Of a stretch of DNA of 48,885 bases, positions 6,417 through 16,333 are shown one piece after another. Made by a program: the position numbers and the translations under genes. The DNA comes from a virus, in the IMG/VR virus record IMGVR_UViG_3300047473_000009, positions 1 through 48,885 of that record; one strand, given 5' to 3'. Each line of letters begins with the position of its first letter. Positions within the stretch are counted from its first letter, which is position 1. The notes below the pieces were generated by a model. It was not told the origin of the DNA. It searched no databases and worked only from the letters and a program-made list of their open reading frames with translations.

Positions 6417-8132
6417 ATGCGTGTCCCTTTAACAGGTTCCTCATACGCTGGTAAAAGCATAATAGCCAGTGGTCAAGAAACCGTCAACCTATACGCTGAA
6501 GTCAATAACGCTGATCCTGAAAGCCCGGTTCCTGTAACTTATTATCCTACTGCTGGTACTTATCTGTATGCTACTTCAGCGCCTGCTAATTTAAGTGCAG
6601 TAAGAGGCGAGTATAGGACTTCCATAGGCACCGCTTATTGTGTGATTGGAAATATTGTCTATTCTGTGTCAACTGCTGGAACTCTGTCATCTCTTGGAAA
6701 TATAGCTAATCTTCCTAGTCAAGTTTACTTTTCTGACAACGGATTAGCTTGCGTTCTAGTTGATGGCACTAACGGCTATGCTATCGATCTGATTACTAAT
6801 AATAAAGGTCAGATTACCGATCCTAATTTTTATGGTGCTGATTACGTTGCGTTACTAGACACATTTTTTATTTTCAATAGACCTGGCACAAGTCAATTTT
6901 TTATCACCGGTTCTAACGTTACATACGCCATGCTCACTAGCAGCGCAGTATCCGATGGTACTTTGGTTGGTGGTACTGGCTACACTAATGGCACTTATGC
7001 TGGAGTAAGCTTAACAGGTGGCACAGGACGAAACGCTACTGCTGATATCACTGTTGCTGGTAATACCGTAACAGTAGTAGCTATAGATAGCGGCGGTGTT
7101 GGATATACAATAGGTGATGTTCTTAGCGCTTCTAGCATTGGAGCTGGTGCAGGATTTACCTATACTGTTACGGCGTTTTCTTCTGCTTTCGATCCGCTAG
7201 ATATAGCTGCTAAATCAGGTTTCAGTGATCCTATTGCGGGCATAGTGACAGTTCATCGCGAACTTTGGCTAATCGGATTGCTCACTACTGAAATATGGAT
7301 TGGCACAGGCGCTGCTGATTTTTATTTCCAGGAAGTACAAGGCACTTATGTCAATCATGGTTGCGGTGCTCAATATTCGATAGCCACGCAAGACGTTTTG
7401 GTATTTTTTCTACAACAAGATTTACAGGGTGATTGCCTTGTACTTCAAGGTCAAGGCTATGACGTTACTGAGATTTCTACGCCTCGCATCGTATCTGAAT
7501 TTAGAACTTATTCAACAGTAGCTGACGCTATCGGCTTTTGTTTCCAATTAGAAGATCATTCTTACTATGCTCTTGTGTTTCCAACTGCTAATAAAGGTTG
7601 GCTGTACGATTTAACAACTAGCGCTAAATTGGGTTCTCCCTATTGGTACGAATGGAACAGCATAGATGCTCAAGGCAATCTGATCCGGCCCCGAGCTAAC
7701 TGTGTCATGTTTTTTAATAATTTAAATCTGATTGGCGACTATGCCAATGGAAATATTCTAGTGCTGGATGTTAACACAAATACGGATGTTACAAGCGATG
7801 GTGTATTGCCAATAATCAGAATTAAAACATTTCCTCATTTGCTAGATGATAATAAACGAGTCACGTATGGTCAATTTCAAGCTGATATCGAAGCTGGTAT
7901 AGCAAAAGAAGGCGATAATCCGCAGATATCCCTAAGTTGGTCTGATGATAAAGGCAGGAGCTACGGTAATCCGGTTATGCAGTCAATGGGGATGATAGGC
8001 GGTTATGAAACAGTGCCCACTTGGAACCGTTTAGGAATGGCGCGCGATCGGGTTTTTAAACTGAGTTGGTCTACTGACGTTATTACGGCCTTGAACGGTG
8101 CTTTTATTGATATGCGGCCGTCAAGATCATGA
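6417..8132 (+). CDS. packaged DNA stabilisation protein, P22 gp10-like, with inserted domain
   Basis: The product has 571 aa (P22 gp10 has 472). The N-terminus, VPLTGSSYAGKSIIASGQET followed by VNLYAEV and a YYPTAGTYLY strand, is the hallmark of this beta-propeller neck family, as are the later segments REYRTSIGTAYCV-like, DNGLACVLVDG, HRELWLIG and the GCGAQYSIATQDVLVFF region. The protein forms a hexameric ring under gp4 and plugs the packaged DNA. An extra glycine-rich domain (about residues 184-253) is shared with the gp4-like protein. The C-terminus NRLGMARDRVFKLSWSTD is typical of the family. It overlaps the next gene by 4 nt. Confidence 0.88.
   Translation: MRVPLTGSSYAGKSIIASGQETVNLYAEVNNADPESPVPVTYYPTAGTYLYATSAPANLSAVRGEYRTSIGTAYCVIGNIVYSVSTAGTLSSLGNIANLPSQVYFSDNGLACVLVDGTNGYAIDLITNNKGQITDPNFYGADYVALLDTFFIFNRPGTSQFFITGSNVTYAMLTSSAVSDGTLVGGTGYTNGTYAGVSLTGGTGRNATADITVAGNTVTVVAIDSGGVGYTIGDVLSASSIGAGAGFTYTVTAFSSAFDPLDIAAKSGFSDPIAGIVTVHRELWLIGLLTTEIWIGTGAADFYFQEVQGTYVNHGCGAQYSIATQDVLVFFLQQDLQGDCLVLQGQGYDVTEISTPRIVSEFRTYSTVADAIGFCFQLEDHSYYALVFPTANKGWLYDLTTSAKLGSPYWYEWNSIDAQGNLIRPRANCVMFFNNLNLIGDYANGNILVLDVNTNTDVTSDGVLPIIRIKTFPHLLDDNKRVTYGQFQADIEAGIAKEGDNPQISLSWSDDKGRSYGNPVMQSMGMIGGYETVPTWNRLGMARDRVFKLSWSTDVITALNGAFIDMRPSRS
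6961..7176 (+). repeat. inserted glycine-rich domain, copy 2 (in gp10-like protein)
   Basis: About 70 codons (GGTGYTNGTYAGVSL, TADITVAGNTV, IGAGAGFTYTVT) homologous to the module at 5565-5799. The codons for TADITVAGN differ in only one base between the two copies. Confidence 0.8.
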
Positions 8133-8440
8133 GCAACACTAGGCCAGTACCAAATGTATTAGCGCAAGCGATTGACTTAAAAACTGGTAAATTTATTTCG
8201 CCGTGGATACAATTTTTTCAACAGTTTGTTCAAAAAGCTCCTACTATAATTGATGTTAGTTCGCAATCGCCTTATAAAGCAAATCAGCTGGGTACTATTA
8301 TTATTACTGGCGGAACTACGATCAAACTTATTCGCGGTAGTGATACAATAACGTTAGCCAATGGACAAGCAATTATACCAATATCGATTGGTGATGCTGT
8401 TTCATGGGCTAGTGGTACGGTTAAATTTTTAGGAGCCTGA
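8129..8440 (+). CDS. hypothetical tail-operon protein (103 aa)
   Basis: ATG overlaps the stop of the gp10-like gene. The N-terminus (NVLAQAIDLKTGKFISPWIQFFQQFVQK) looks like an oligomerising helix. A beta part with IIITGGTTIKLIRGSDTITL follows. This resembles small tail-associated proteins that cap or adapt fibres. It is not identified. Confidence 0.65.
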   Translation: MSNTRPVPNVLAQAIDLKTGKFISPWIQFFQQFVQKAPTIIDVSSQSPYKANQLGTIIITGGTTIKLIRGSDTITLANGQAIIPISIGDAVSWASGTVKFLGA

Positions 8441-8443
8441 TAT

Positions 8444-8896
8444 ATGGATGTAGCTTCAAATGAACTTCAAAGTTATGGAATGCGATCTAAAATAATTCAA
8501 TTTGAGGAGTTTGCTAAGCTTCAACTGCAATTAGATTTAAAGGTAAATCATCATTTTTCTTACGGTGTCTACGCAAGAGAGCTTTTTATTCCTGCTGACA
8601 CTATTCTTACAGGCGAAATACACAAATTTAGTAATTTAAATATTCTGATAAAAGGCAAAATCAAAGTTTCAATTGCTGATAAAATCGAAATTATGGAAGC
8701 CCCTTTTGTTGTTGTTTCGCCACCCGGCACTAAACGAATTGCCCACACTATTACAGATTGCATTTGGCTAACAATTCACGGGACGCATGAAACTAACGTT
8801 GACAAAATTAAAGAAATGTTTATAGCCAATTCTGAAAAGGATTGGCTTGAATTTTCAAACGTTAATCAATTGGAGTTACCTCTTTGGCATGGGTAG
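8444..8896 (+). CDS. cupin-like phage protein (150 aa)
   Basis: ATG follows TTTAGGAGCCTGATAT. The core YARELFIPADTILTGEIHKF, then SNLNILIKGKIKV and a PFVVVSPPGTKRIAHT strand, is the double-stranded beta-helix pattern seen in small phage cupin-type proteins. C-terminal to it is WLTIHGTHETNVDKIKEMF. The metal-binding histidines of enzyme cupins are only partly present (H in GEIHKF, H in RIAHT), so a structural or sensor role is as likely as catalysis. It sits between neck and ejection genes, as in many P22-like phages. Confidence 0.7.
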   Translation: MDVASNELQSYGMRSKIIQFEEFAKLQLQLDLKVNHHFSYGVYARELFIPADTILTGEIHKFSNLNILIKGKIKVSIADKIEIMEAPFVVVSPPGTKRIAHTITDCIWLTIHGTHETNVDKIKEMFIANSEKDWLEFSNVNQLELPLWHG

Positions 8897-9618
8897 CGAC
8901 TGCGATTATTGGTTCTGCTGTTGTCGGTGGAGCTGCCACAGCTTATGCTGCCAATACAGCGTCGAGCGCGCAACAGCAAGCAGCTGCTACAGCGGCCAAT
9001 ACGCAATTGCAGATGTATAATCAAACTCAGCAAACGCTATCGCCATATGTGAATGCTGGCAATAGTGCTACAAATCAACTGACTTCTATGCTACCTAGCT
9101 TAACTGCTCCAATAGCGCTACCTGATGTAAATCCGCAAGACTTTGTAAATAGCGATCAATACAAATTTTTACAGTCGCAAGGCGAGCGGGCTGTCACTAA
9201 TTCATCGGCTGCTAGAGGTTTGGCAACTTCAGGAGCGGCATTAAAAGGAGCGGCTACCTTTGAAAGCGGCTTAAACTCGACTCAATGGCAACAAGATTTT
9301 AACAATCAAGAAACCAATTTTAACAACCAAGTTACCAATCAAACAAATGCTTATAATCGTCTAAAGGGACTAATTGACACAGGTGAAAGTGCAGCTGCGC
9401 AAACTGGCACAGCTGCCACCGCGACAGGTCAAGGTGTAGCAGCGTCGGAAACTGCTGCTGGTAATGCTGCTGCTGCTGGTGCGAATGCTATTGGCACAGC
9501 AACTACCAATGTGGCTAACGCTGTACCTAATGCATTTATTACATCTGGTTTATATGGGAAGCTTACGAGTGGTACTTCTGCTGGGCCTACGTCTGTTGGC
9601 GGACTACCTTTAGCTTAG
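8884..9618 (+). CDS. DNA ejection protein, P22 gp7-like by position
   Basis: It starts at TTG (MAWVATAIIGSAVVGGAATAYAANTASSAQ...), overlapping the cupin-like gene. The 244-aa protein has a hydrophobic alanine-rich N-terminus, a Gln/Asn-rich helical middle (NTQLQMYNQTQQTLSPYVNAG, FNNQETNFNNQVTNQTNAYNRL) and a long low-complexity Ala/Thr/Gly tail. This is the usual appearance of the first of three internal proteins that leave the virion with the DNA and form a channel across the envelope. The assignment is by composition and gene order. Confidence 0.7.
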   Translation: MAWVATAIIGSAVVGGAATAYAANTASSAQQQAAATAANTQLQMYNQTQQTLSPYVNAGNSATNQLTSMLPSLTAPIALPDVNPQDFVNSDQYKFLQSQGERAVTNSSAARGLATSGAALKGAATFESGLNSTQWQQDFNNQETNFNNQVTNQTNAYNRLKGLIDTGESAAAQTGTAATATGQGVAASETAAGNAAAAGANAIGTATTNVANAVPNAFITSGLYGKLTSGTSAGPTSVGGLPLA

Positions 9619-9648
9619 CCTTGTCAAACCAATAAATTGAGATAGCTG

Positions 9649-11121
9649 ATGCCTTCACTTGATGTCGATACAAGCTCATACCTCAAGCCACAACCCGTTG
9701 CGCCAACTAATCCGTTGGATACAATGGGCAAGGTTATTGATATTCAGCGAGGGCAGCAAGCTTTACAGAGTGGTGGATTAAGCATTGACAAGCAAAAGCT
9801 TGATCTAATTAATCAGCGCTATGAAGATATGTCTCGTGGTCTAGCCGGTATTGCTACTGATCCTAATTTTAATGAAGATAAACTAAGACGATTTTTTACT
9901 AATCAAGTTAAAGCTCAACGCATGACGCCTGAAATGGCTGGTAATACCATTTCGTCATTGCCACCAACTCAAGGCATGAAACCAGCAGAAGCCGCAGCTA
10001 CTTTAAAACAATGGGTTAAAGAACAGCTTGTTCACGCTTCTGCTATTCATGAAGCTATTAACCATTACGCTGGCCAGAATGATACTCAAAACGATAACGC
10101 CAATACTTATGTTGGTGTGAGACAAAGCCCGCTACAAGGTGGTCGCTTTGATCCTACCAATGTTCTCCCTACTCAAGTGCCGCCAACTCAGCCGACCGTC
10201 AATAATCAATTACAGATGGGCGTAGTAGGCCCTTCGGCTCCATCTGGTGTCTACCCTGCTCAGTCTCAAAATAGCTTACCTGTGGCTTCGGCTAGCCCTC
10301 CTGTGCCTATGCCACAACGAAGGCCACCGAGCTTGCCTGTTGCGCCACCAGCGACTACCGGACCCACTGGACCGACGATAGATAGAGGGACAACCTTTAA
10401 TGATCGTTTTAATGGTGGTGGTAGCGGATTTATTCCAACTAGCGCGCCTCCTGGCGTCGCTGATGCAAAAGAAATAGTCGGCAAACAATCAGGTACGGAT
10501 TATGCGACCGCATTAAGTAATGCTGGTAATTTGGGTGCTGCTTTACAACCTGATTTAGCTGTATTGGATATCGTTAAGGGTAAAGGACCGGGAGACTTTG
10601 GACCAGGCACAGACAAGCTAAATCAGCTTAAAAAGTTAGCTGTGACTTGGTTGCCAAATGTTGATCCAAAATTAATAAACGATAGCTCTGATTTTGATAC
10701 GGTTAAAAAGTATCTAATACAAGGCGCCAGAAGTAACGGTAATACTAGTAGTAATGATCAGTTGGCAGCTGCTTTTGAAGGATCTCCTAATGTAACTATG
10801 AACACAGCCACTATCGAAAGCATTGTTAAATCTAGAGTAGCTTTAAAAAAGATGGAAGCTGCCGAAGCTCTAATGTTTCAAAATACTGGATTACCCGAGA
10901 GCGATTTTTCTAAATGGAAGTCTAAAAATCAAAATCAGTTCGATCCTAGAGCTTTTGGTTTTGATATGATGGACAGAGAAAAGCAAGACAAGTTACTTTC
11001 TGGTTTTACTGAAAAAGAAAACGATAGTAAGGAAATGAAAGCAGCTAAAGCCAAAGCATATACTAAATTTAGAAATACATTACAGTTTGCTCATGATGCT
11101 CAATTAATTGGTAATGAATAA
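9649..11121 (+). CDS. ejection / internal virion protein (490 aa)
   Basis: ATG at 9649 follows TTGAGATAGCTG. The N-terminal third is helical (GKVIDIQRGQQALQSGG...). There is a long Pro-rich, disordered middle (about residues 175-255, with PMPQRRPPSLP) and a helical C-terminal half. It is the second gene of the ejection trio by position (P22 gp20 or gp16 equivalent). No enzymatic motif is seen. Confidence 0.65.
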   Translation: MPSLDVDTSSYLKPQPVAPTNPLDTMGKVIDIQRGQQALQSGGLSIDKQKLDLINQRYEDMSRGLAGIATDPNFNEDKLRRFFTNQVKAQRMTPEMAGNTISSLPPTQGMKPAEAAATLKQWVKEQLVHASAIHEAINHYAGQNDTQNDNANTYVGVRQSPLQGGRFDPTNVLPTQVPPTQPTVNNQLQMGVVGPSAPSGVYPAQSQNSLPVASASPPVPMPQRRPPSLPVAPPATTGPTGPTIDRGTTFNDRFNGGGSGFIPTSAPPGVADAKEIVGKQSGTDYATALSNAGNLGAALQPDLAVLDIVKGKGPGDFGPGTDKLNQLKKLAVTWLPNVDPKLINDSSDFDTVKKYLIQGARSNGNTSSNDQLAAAFEGSPNVTMNTATIESIVKSRVALKKMEAAEALMFQNTGLPESDFSKWKSKNQNQFDPRAFGFDMMDREKQDKLLSGFTEKENDSKEMKAAKAKAYTKFRNTLQFAHDAQLIGNE

Positions 11122-13097
11122 TGCCTGATGATATTATCCAAATGTACTTGAAGCCGAAAGAAGGTGAGAGCAAGCCTTCTGCTGCTGTTAATTTCCCACA
11201 AAGCGACGATATCATAAAGCAATATTTAAAGCCTAAGTCGGCTAGTGCTTCTACTACCACACCTAGACCTCCTATATCTGGTGCCACAGAAGAAGAAAGT
11301 AGGATCATTAATTCCAAACCGTTTAAAATTTATAAAGATGGTCCGCAAGCTGGAAAAACTCTTAGCGATGTTGCTTTAGAAGCTGGTGGTAAAGGCTGGG
11401 ATGAATTAAAATCAGGAGTTTTGACTGCCGGTAGTGGTTTAGGTGATACGTTGTCTGGTAATCCAGCTAGCGGATTAGGTAAAATCGTCACAGGAGCTTC
11501 ACAGGTTTTAAAATCACCTTCTGCTTTTGTGTCATCTGTAGGCACAGATTTTACAGGCAGTGAAGAAGCTGGCGATAAGCTAGGTTTTGTTGCCAATGCT
11601 TTACCTCTTTCTAAATTAGCTCCATATAGCCCTTTAAAGCTACCATTGAGAATGCCAACTGATAATAATTTAAATCCATTAACAAGTCCTATTAAATATC
11701 CGAGCGTAGTTAGAAACAAAGCTTTAAACACGATTGTTGATAAAATCACTTCTAACGGTCGTGATCCTCAGGCTTTGGCTGATACTATTAACGCTATGAA
11801 AACCGACAGTCGTATTGGCCCCGCTGATACGTCGCCGGCAGTTTTAAATATGGCGCAGAAACTGTTTACTACTGAAGGTGATGCTGCTAAGAACTATTTG
11901 TTTAACACATCGAAAGGAAGAGTGGCCAATTTACCTGAAGATGTTAAAGCGGCGTATGACGCCGCTGGTGGTGTTCCTGTTAATGTGGTGGAAAAGCTTG
12001 CTGATTTATCTGCCGCTTCTAAGAAAGTTGGAACAGATTTAATAAATCCTGCTTTAGCTGGCGCAAAACCTGTCGATATTTCCAACACACTCGACTCGAT
12101 CGATAACATTTTAAAACCGGGAGTTTTAAAGATTGGAGATAGTGTTCCTTTAACTGCTGTCAAAAATGAATTAGCTGATATTCAGAAATCACTTAAAGCA
12201 AGTAAAGAATATGACGCTAACGATTTACATAAATTTCAATCTGGTTTACGAGTTACCGCGCAAAATATGTTAAAAAGCGCAGACGGTAACGCTAGGAGTG
12301 TTGGTCAAGCACTGATGGACGTTAGGCAAAATCTAGTCAAAGATATTGACGCAGCTGCTCCCGGCTATAAAGACGCTCTGCACGCTTACAAAGATGAAAA
12401 AGATATAGCTGATGCTTTTCGACATGCTCATGATGATGTGTTTTCCAAATCAACTAAAATGGAAAATGCGCCTGAAGTAACGGAGAAATGGTTTAACTCG
12501 TTAAGCGATCATGAGAAAGAAGCGGCTAGAGAAGGTGCTCGTTTAGCTATTCGCTCGAAAATGGGCGCTGCTGATAATGCTTATTTAGCTGGTGCTAATA
12601 TGGCTAAGTCTGAATATAATCAAAAGAAGCTCGAAATTATTTTTGGTAAAGAAGAAACAGCAAAGCTGTTACAAGATTTAGAGCATACTAAATCTATTAA
12701 AAATACAGATAATAAGATCATTGAAGGTTCGCAAACTGAAATGCGAAGGGCAAACGATCAGTCTGTGGCGCTATCAAAAGATAAACCTAAAGACGATGGA
12801 TTAGCCAAGTACATTTATCCCGGCATGGCTGCTGCTGGTGAGTATGCTACAGGCGGATCGGGCGCAGGGGTATTAGGCACGGCAGCGTTAGCTGGTATAA
12901 TCAAAGCAGGTTCAGCGGCCAGCCGCAAAATCACTGACCTGATGGAAAAAGAAAGAAATTTACATTTGGCGAAAATGTCGCTACCTGTCGAGGGACCAGA
13001 GCGCGCGAAATTAATTTCTGATCTTGAGCGTTTCTTGCCTCAGCCCAAGCCGTCCATACTCTCTCGTGTCGCCAGTAAGCTGCCCATATCTCCATAA
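11121..13097 (+). CDS. large ejection / internal virion protein (658 aa)
   Basis: The ATG overlaps the upstream stop (TAATG). The N-terminus carries two copies of a D-D-I-I-x-x-Y-L-K-P-K segment (DDIIQMYLKPK and DDIIKQYLKPK). Such tandem Y-L-K-P/K motifs are common at the start of phage internal proteins. The remainder is mostly helical, with a hydrophobic glycine/alanine-rich segment (MAAAGEYATGGSGAGVLGTAALAGIIKAGSA, near residues 570-600) that could insert into the membrane. It is the third ejection protein by position. Confidence 0.65.
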   Translation: MPDDIIQMYLKPKEGESKPSAAVNFPQSDDIIKQYLKPKSASASTTTPRPPISGATEEESRIINSKPFKIYKDGPQAGKTLSDVALEAGGKGWDELKSGVLTAGSGLGDTLSGNPASGLGKIVTGASQVLKSPSAFVSSVGTDFTGSEEAGDKLGFVANALPLSKLAPYSPLKLPLRMPTDNNLNPLTSPIKYPSVVRNKALNTIVDKITSNGRDPQALADTINAMKTDSRIGPADTSPAVLNMAQKLFTTEGDAAKNYLFNTSKGRVANLPEDVKAAYDAAGGVPVNVVEKLADLSAASKKVGTDLINPALAGAKPVDISNTLDSIDNILKPGVLKIGDSVPLTAVKNELADIQKSLKASKEYDANDLHKFQSGLRVTAQNMLKSADGNARSVGQALMDVRQNLVKDIDAAAPGYKDALHAYKDEKDIADAFRHAHDDVFSKSTKMENAPEVTEKWFNSLSDHEKEAAREGARLAIRSKMGAADNAYLAGANMAKSEYNQKKLEIIFGKEETAKLLQDLEHTKSIKNTDNKIIEGSQTEMRRANDQSVALSKDKPKDDGLAKYIYPGMAAAGEYATGGSGAGVLGTAALAGIIKAGSAASRKITDLMEKERNLHLAKMSLPVEGPERAKLISDLERFLPQPKPSILSRVASKLPISP

Positions 13098-13169
13098 TTT
13101 ATATTGCATAATTACCGGATCAATCGCTTTCCATTTAAAATAAGCAGCGAGTATTAAAATTACAGGCAT
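13011..13169 (-). CDS. possible small membrane protein, antisense to tail genes
   Basis: On the minus strand an AAGGAGG lies 9 nt before an ATG at 13169, giving 52 residues (MPVILILAAYFKWKAIDPV...), with one hydrophobic segment. The AGGAGG is also the complement of the N-terminal codons of the fibre gene (AACCTCCTT), so it may be coincidence. The frame extends upstream to 13223 with a second hydrophobic stretch. It overlaps coding sequence on both sides and no clear promoter is seen, hence low confidence. Confidence 0.25.
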   Translation of the reverse strand: MPVILILAAYFKWKAIDPVIMQYKLWRYGQLTGDTREYGRLGLRQETLKIRN

Positions 13170-13173
13170 CCAT

Positions 13174-16100
13174 ATGAACCTCCTTGCGATGACTAAAAAT
13201 AAAATTAAAATTATCCAATCCATTTTTTTAATTTTCCTAACTGTCGAACAATCGTTTGCTCAAACGCAAGGCAGTTTAATTCCTAACGGGCAAACTGTGT
13301 TCCTTGACAACAACGGCAAGCCTTTGTCAAGCGGGCAAGTATATTTTTACACGCAAGGCACAACCACCCCCAAAACAACGTACAAAGACATTAATCAAAC
13401 CGTTCCTAATACCAATCCTATTATATTAGACGCCACTGGTAGACCTTCTAGCGGTAATGGTATTTGGGGCATTGGCACATATCGACAAATAGTAAAAGAC
13501 AAAAACAATAATTTGATTTGGGATGTCAATACTGTTGCTGGCGGTTCTGGTGGTTCAGGTCCAACAGCGACAGGTGATGGCGATGCTGTGGGCACAATCA
13601 AACCTTGGGGTGGCACTTCGCCCCCTAATCAGTATCTATTTACATACGGACAAGCTTTAAATAGAACTGTCTATGCTCCATTATTTCAAGCGATTACTTC
13701 TACTCAAACTGTATTTTGTACATCTTCTAGTCCTATAATAACAGGTCTAAGCGACACTAATAGTTTTTGGATTGGCATGCCGGTTGAGCTAAGTTGCGTT
13801 CCTAGTGGATTTACAACCATAACAGCAAAAACTAGTAACAGTGTTACGCTAGCTGTTAACGCCAATTCATCCACTAATACAAATGCTACATTTTTTCCTT
13901 GGGGCGATGGTGATCATAGCTCTACGTTTAACTTACCTGACTATCGCGGTTTGATCCCCATGGGTAATAATATTATGGGGGGTATAGCAGGATCATTTAC
14001 AAACGATAATTATTTTGGTGCTGCGAGCGCCAGCTCTGCTGGTGCTGTTGGCGGACAATATAATGGCGGATCTGCTACGTTAGTGACTGCTAATTTGCCT
14101 GCTTATACTCCAACGGGAACTATCACTAACGGCGCTATCACTAACGGTGCTATCACTAGTACGTTTACGTCAAGTGGCCAAGCTGGCATCAATGGTGCTG
14201 TAGGAGGATCTTCTACTTTTAATAGTGGCGGTTTTGCTGAACAAACAGTCGCCGGTACGGTTGTATCAACACAAGCCGCGACCACTCAAGCCACTAGCAC
14301 GTTAGCTATGGCTTCTCAAGGTGGTACCTCGACCCCATTTTCAGTAATTTCACCTAGCAGAACAGTAAACTTTATAATCAAAGTTACACCTGATACTGCT
14401 TTTAGTGGCACTGGTGTTACGTCACTAGGCGGTATGACTGGTGATATTGTTTGCGGTGCTGGATTAAATTGCGCTGGTAATACCATATCAGGAACTAATA
14501 ATTTGGTTGTCGGAACTAGCGTAATCAACAATGGTTCTGCTGGTAATGTATTGTATGACAACGCTGGTATATTGGGCGAATATACCGTAAGCGGCAATTC
14601 GTCTACTGTCGCTACAACATCAGGAGCTTTAACTTCAGGACATTGTGTTCAAATAGACGCCAATGGTAATCTAGTTGACTCCGGTACAGTGGGGTGTGGC
14701 GCGCTACCGGCGTCTATTTCGTCGATCCCTTCAAGACAATCGATTTTGTTCAGCAGTGTCAGTGCTTCTGGCACTGCCAATTTCGCTGCTGCTGGTTCTG
14801 GCTTAAACGTTAACTTAACCGCCACTGCAACTCCACTAATCTTAACCTATGCGGCCGGATTTAACACCTCCGGCGCATTGGATTTCGTTGGCACCAAAGC
14901 CGCTGATGTCACTTCTTTCTGGGCTTCATTGCCCGCTAACCAGTATTCGTTTTTGTCCATCGACCGCAATGCCAGCACCGGTGCGTTGACCGCCTCTCAA
15001 ACGTTGGTACGGCCGCAAAAAGGTTCAATTTTTTATGCTCCACGTCAAGCATTACTTCATTTTGAAAATAATCTCACGGATGATTGGGGCAACACTTGGT
15101 CGTCATCTGGTGCTACTTTCACAGCACCATGTGCTAAATTTGGCAGTTTTGGTTTAAGCCTCAGCGGTAGTTCTTCTTATGCTCAGTCTACTTCCATTCT
15201 AAATCCAGGTCTAGGCAACTGGACCGTGGACGTTTGGGTGAGCCTTGTTAGCAATGTCTCGGCGAATATTTTTTCGGTTGGCAACGCATACGGGGTCCTT
15301 GTCGGTACCAATGGCTCCGGCCAGTTGGTGTTGTATCTTAGTTCTGGCGGGGCTAGTTGGGACATTTCCAATGGAACAGCAGGGGCTACCACAGTTACCG
15401 CCGGATCTTTTCATCATGTCGCATTAACATTTGATGGGTCTAATTATCGTTTATTTTTAGACGGTACTGTGCAGGTTACTGTGGCAAATCCCGCATCTCA
15501 AGCGATTTCAGGCACAGTGTGGCCCGAAGGCGTGGCCATGTCAGTTGGTGCACAGTCCGGCGTCTCGTCAACCACCGCAGGATGCTTCGACGAGTTTGAG
15601 TTTCTTCCTTACGCGAAGTGGGTTGCCAATTTTACTTCACCAACGACCGCCTCCACAGTCTCCGGCGATTGGTTTGATTCCAACGCAATGGTGATGAAAA
15701 CTGCCACTGGTGCTGGGCCCACATGGACAGCAATTCAACGTGAATATGTAGCGGAAGCTTCTACTAGTAGTGCTGCTGTATCTGCGGTTTATAATTACTC
15801 TTCAGTATCCAACTACAGCGGCGGACTAACTCTAAATCTCGGCAATGGACTAATCCGTAGTGGAAAGTCGGTGTTCTTTTCTGCGGCGTCGCAATTTATC
15901 ACCAACTCAACAATTCAAACTGCCCCTGTCACTTGGATTTTACCCCCATCAATAGTTCCACCAGATGCCACGGCTTTTTACGTGACGGGAAATCTACATG
16001 CACCCATCGCTGTTAATAGTGGCGTAAGTAATCAAGACTGCACTCTTAATGCTAGACTTCCAACAGGAGCTATTCAAAATTACCTTAGTATAGCTACAGC

Positions 16101-16305
16101 GTATAGTAATTTTAGCGGGATGGGGACTGCAACAAATACAGCAGCATTTACCGAAGGCATCGGTGGAGTAACTCCAGTAAAACTGCCAATGATGAATGGG
16201 ATTGCCGCGCTTGAAACCATAATCTCCGGCAGCAATTGCTCACAAGGTGGGGCTAATGCCGCTCGTATTTTAGGCGCCAATGTTATTGGATATGAAATGC
16301 CATGA
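13174..16305 (+). CDS. large tail fibre / adhesin with Sec signal peptide, collar and LamG-like domains
   Basis: The product has 1043 aa. The first 30 residues form a Sec signal (basic N-region TKNKIK, hydrophobic IFLIFLTV, then SFAQT). Next comes a phage-attachment-like domain (NGQTVFLDNNGKPLSSGQVY... followed by GIWGIGTYRQIVKD), then a tail-collar domain (GTIKPWGG ... TFNLPDYRGLIPMG, about 145-270). A G/T/S-rich region follows, and at about 620-790 a concanavalin-like LamG jelly roll (LLHFENNLTDDWGNTW ... WTVDVWVSL ... FHHVALTFDGSNYRLFLDG). The C-terminal beta domain is unknown. It probably binds host-surface glycans. A signal peptide on such a protein is unusual. No Shine-Dalgarno stands out. 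Confidence 0.8.
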   Translation: MNLLAMTKNKIKIIQSIFLIFLTVEQSFAQTQGSLIPNGQTVFLDNNGKPLSSGQVYFYTQGTTTPKTTYKDINQTVPNTNPIILDATGRPSSGNGIWGIGTYRQIVKDKNNNLIWDVNTVAGGSGGSGPTATGDGDAVGTIKPWGGTSPPNQYLFTYGQALNRTVYAPLFQAITSTQTVFCTSSSPIITGLSDTNSFWIGMPVELSCVPSGFTTITAKTSNSVTLAVNANSSTNTNATFFPWGDGDHSSTFNLPDYRGLIPMGNNIMGGIAGSFTNDNYFGAASASSAGAVGGQYNGGSATLVTANLPAYTPTGTITNGAITNGAITSTFTSSGQAGINGAVGGSSTFNSGGFAEQTVAGTVVSTQAATTQATSTLAMASQGGTSTPFSVISPSRTVNFIIKVTPDTAFSGTGVTSLGGMTGDIVCGAGLNCAGNTISGTNNLVVGTSVINNGSAGNVLYDNAGILGEYTVSGNSSTVATTSGALTSGHCVQIDANGNLVDSGTVGCGALPASISSIPSRQSILFSSVSASGTANFAAAGSGLNVNLTATATPLILTYAAGFNTSGALDFVGTKAADVTSFWASLPANQYSFLSIDRNASTGALTASQTLVRPQKGSIFYAPRQALLHFENNLTDDWGNTWSSSGATFTAPCAKFGSFGLSLSGSSSYAQSTSILNPGLGNWTVDVWVSLVSNVSANIFSVGNAYGVLVGTNGSGQLVLYLSSGGASWDISNGTAGATTVTAGSFHHVALTFDGSNYRLFLDGTVQVTVANPASQAISGTVWPEGVAMSVGAQSGVSSTTAGCFDEFEFLPYAKWVANFTSPTTASTVSGDWFDSNAMVMKTATGAGPTWTAIQREYVAEASTSSAAVSAVYNYSSVSNYSGGLTLNLGNGLIRSGKSVFFSAASQFITNSTIQTAPVTWILPPSIVPPDATAFYVTGNLHAPIAVNSGVSNQDCTLNARLPTGAIQNYLSIATAYSNFSGMGTATNTAAFTEGIGGVTPVKLPMMNGIAALETIISGSNCSQGGANAARILGANVIGYEMP

Positions 16306-16333
16306 TATTATTTTATAACAAAGGAAAATTACT

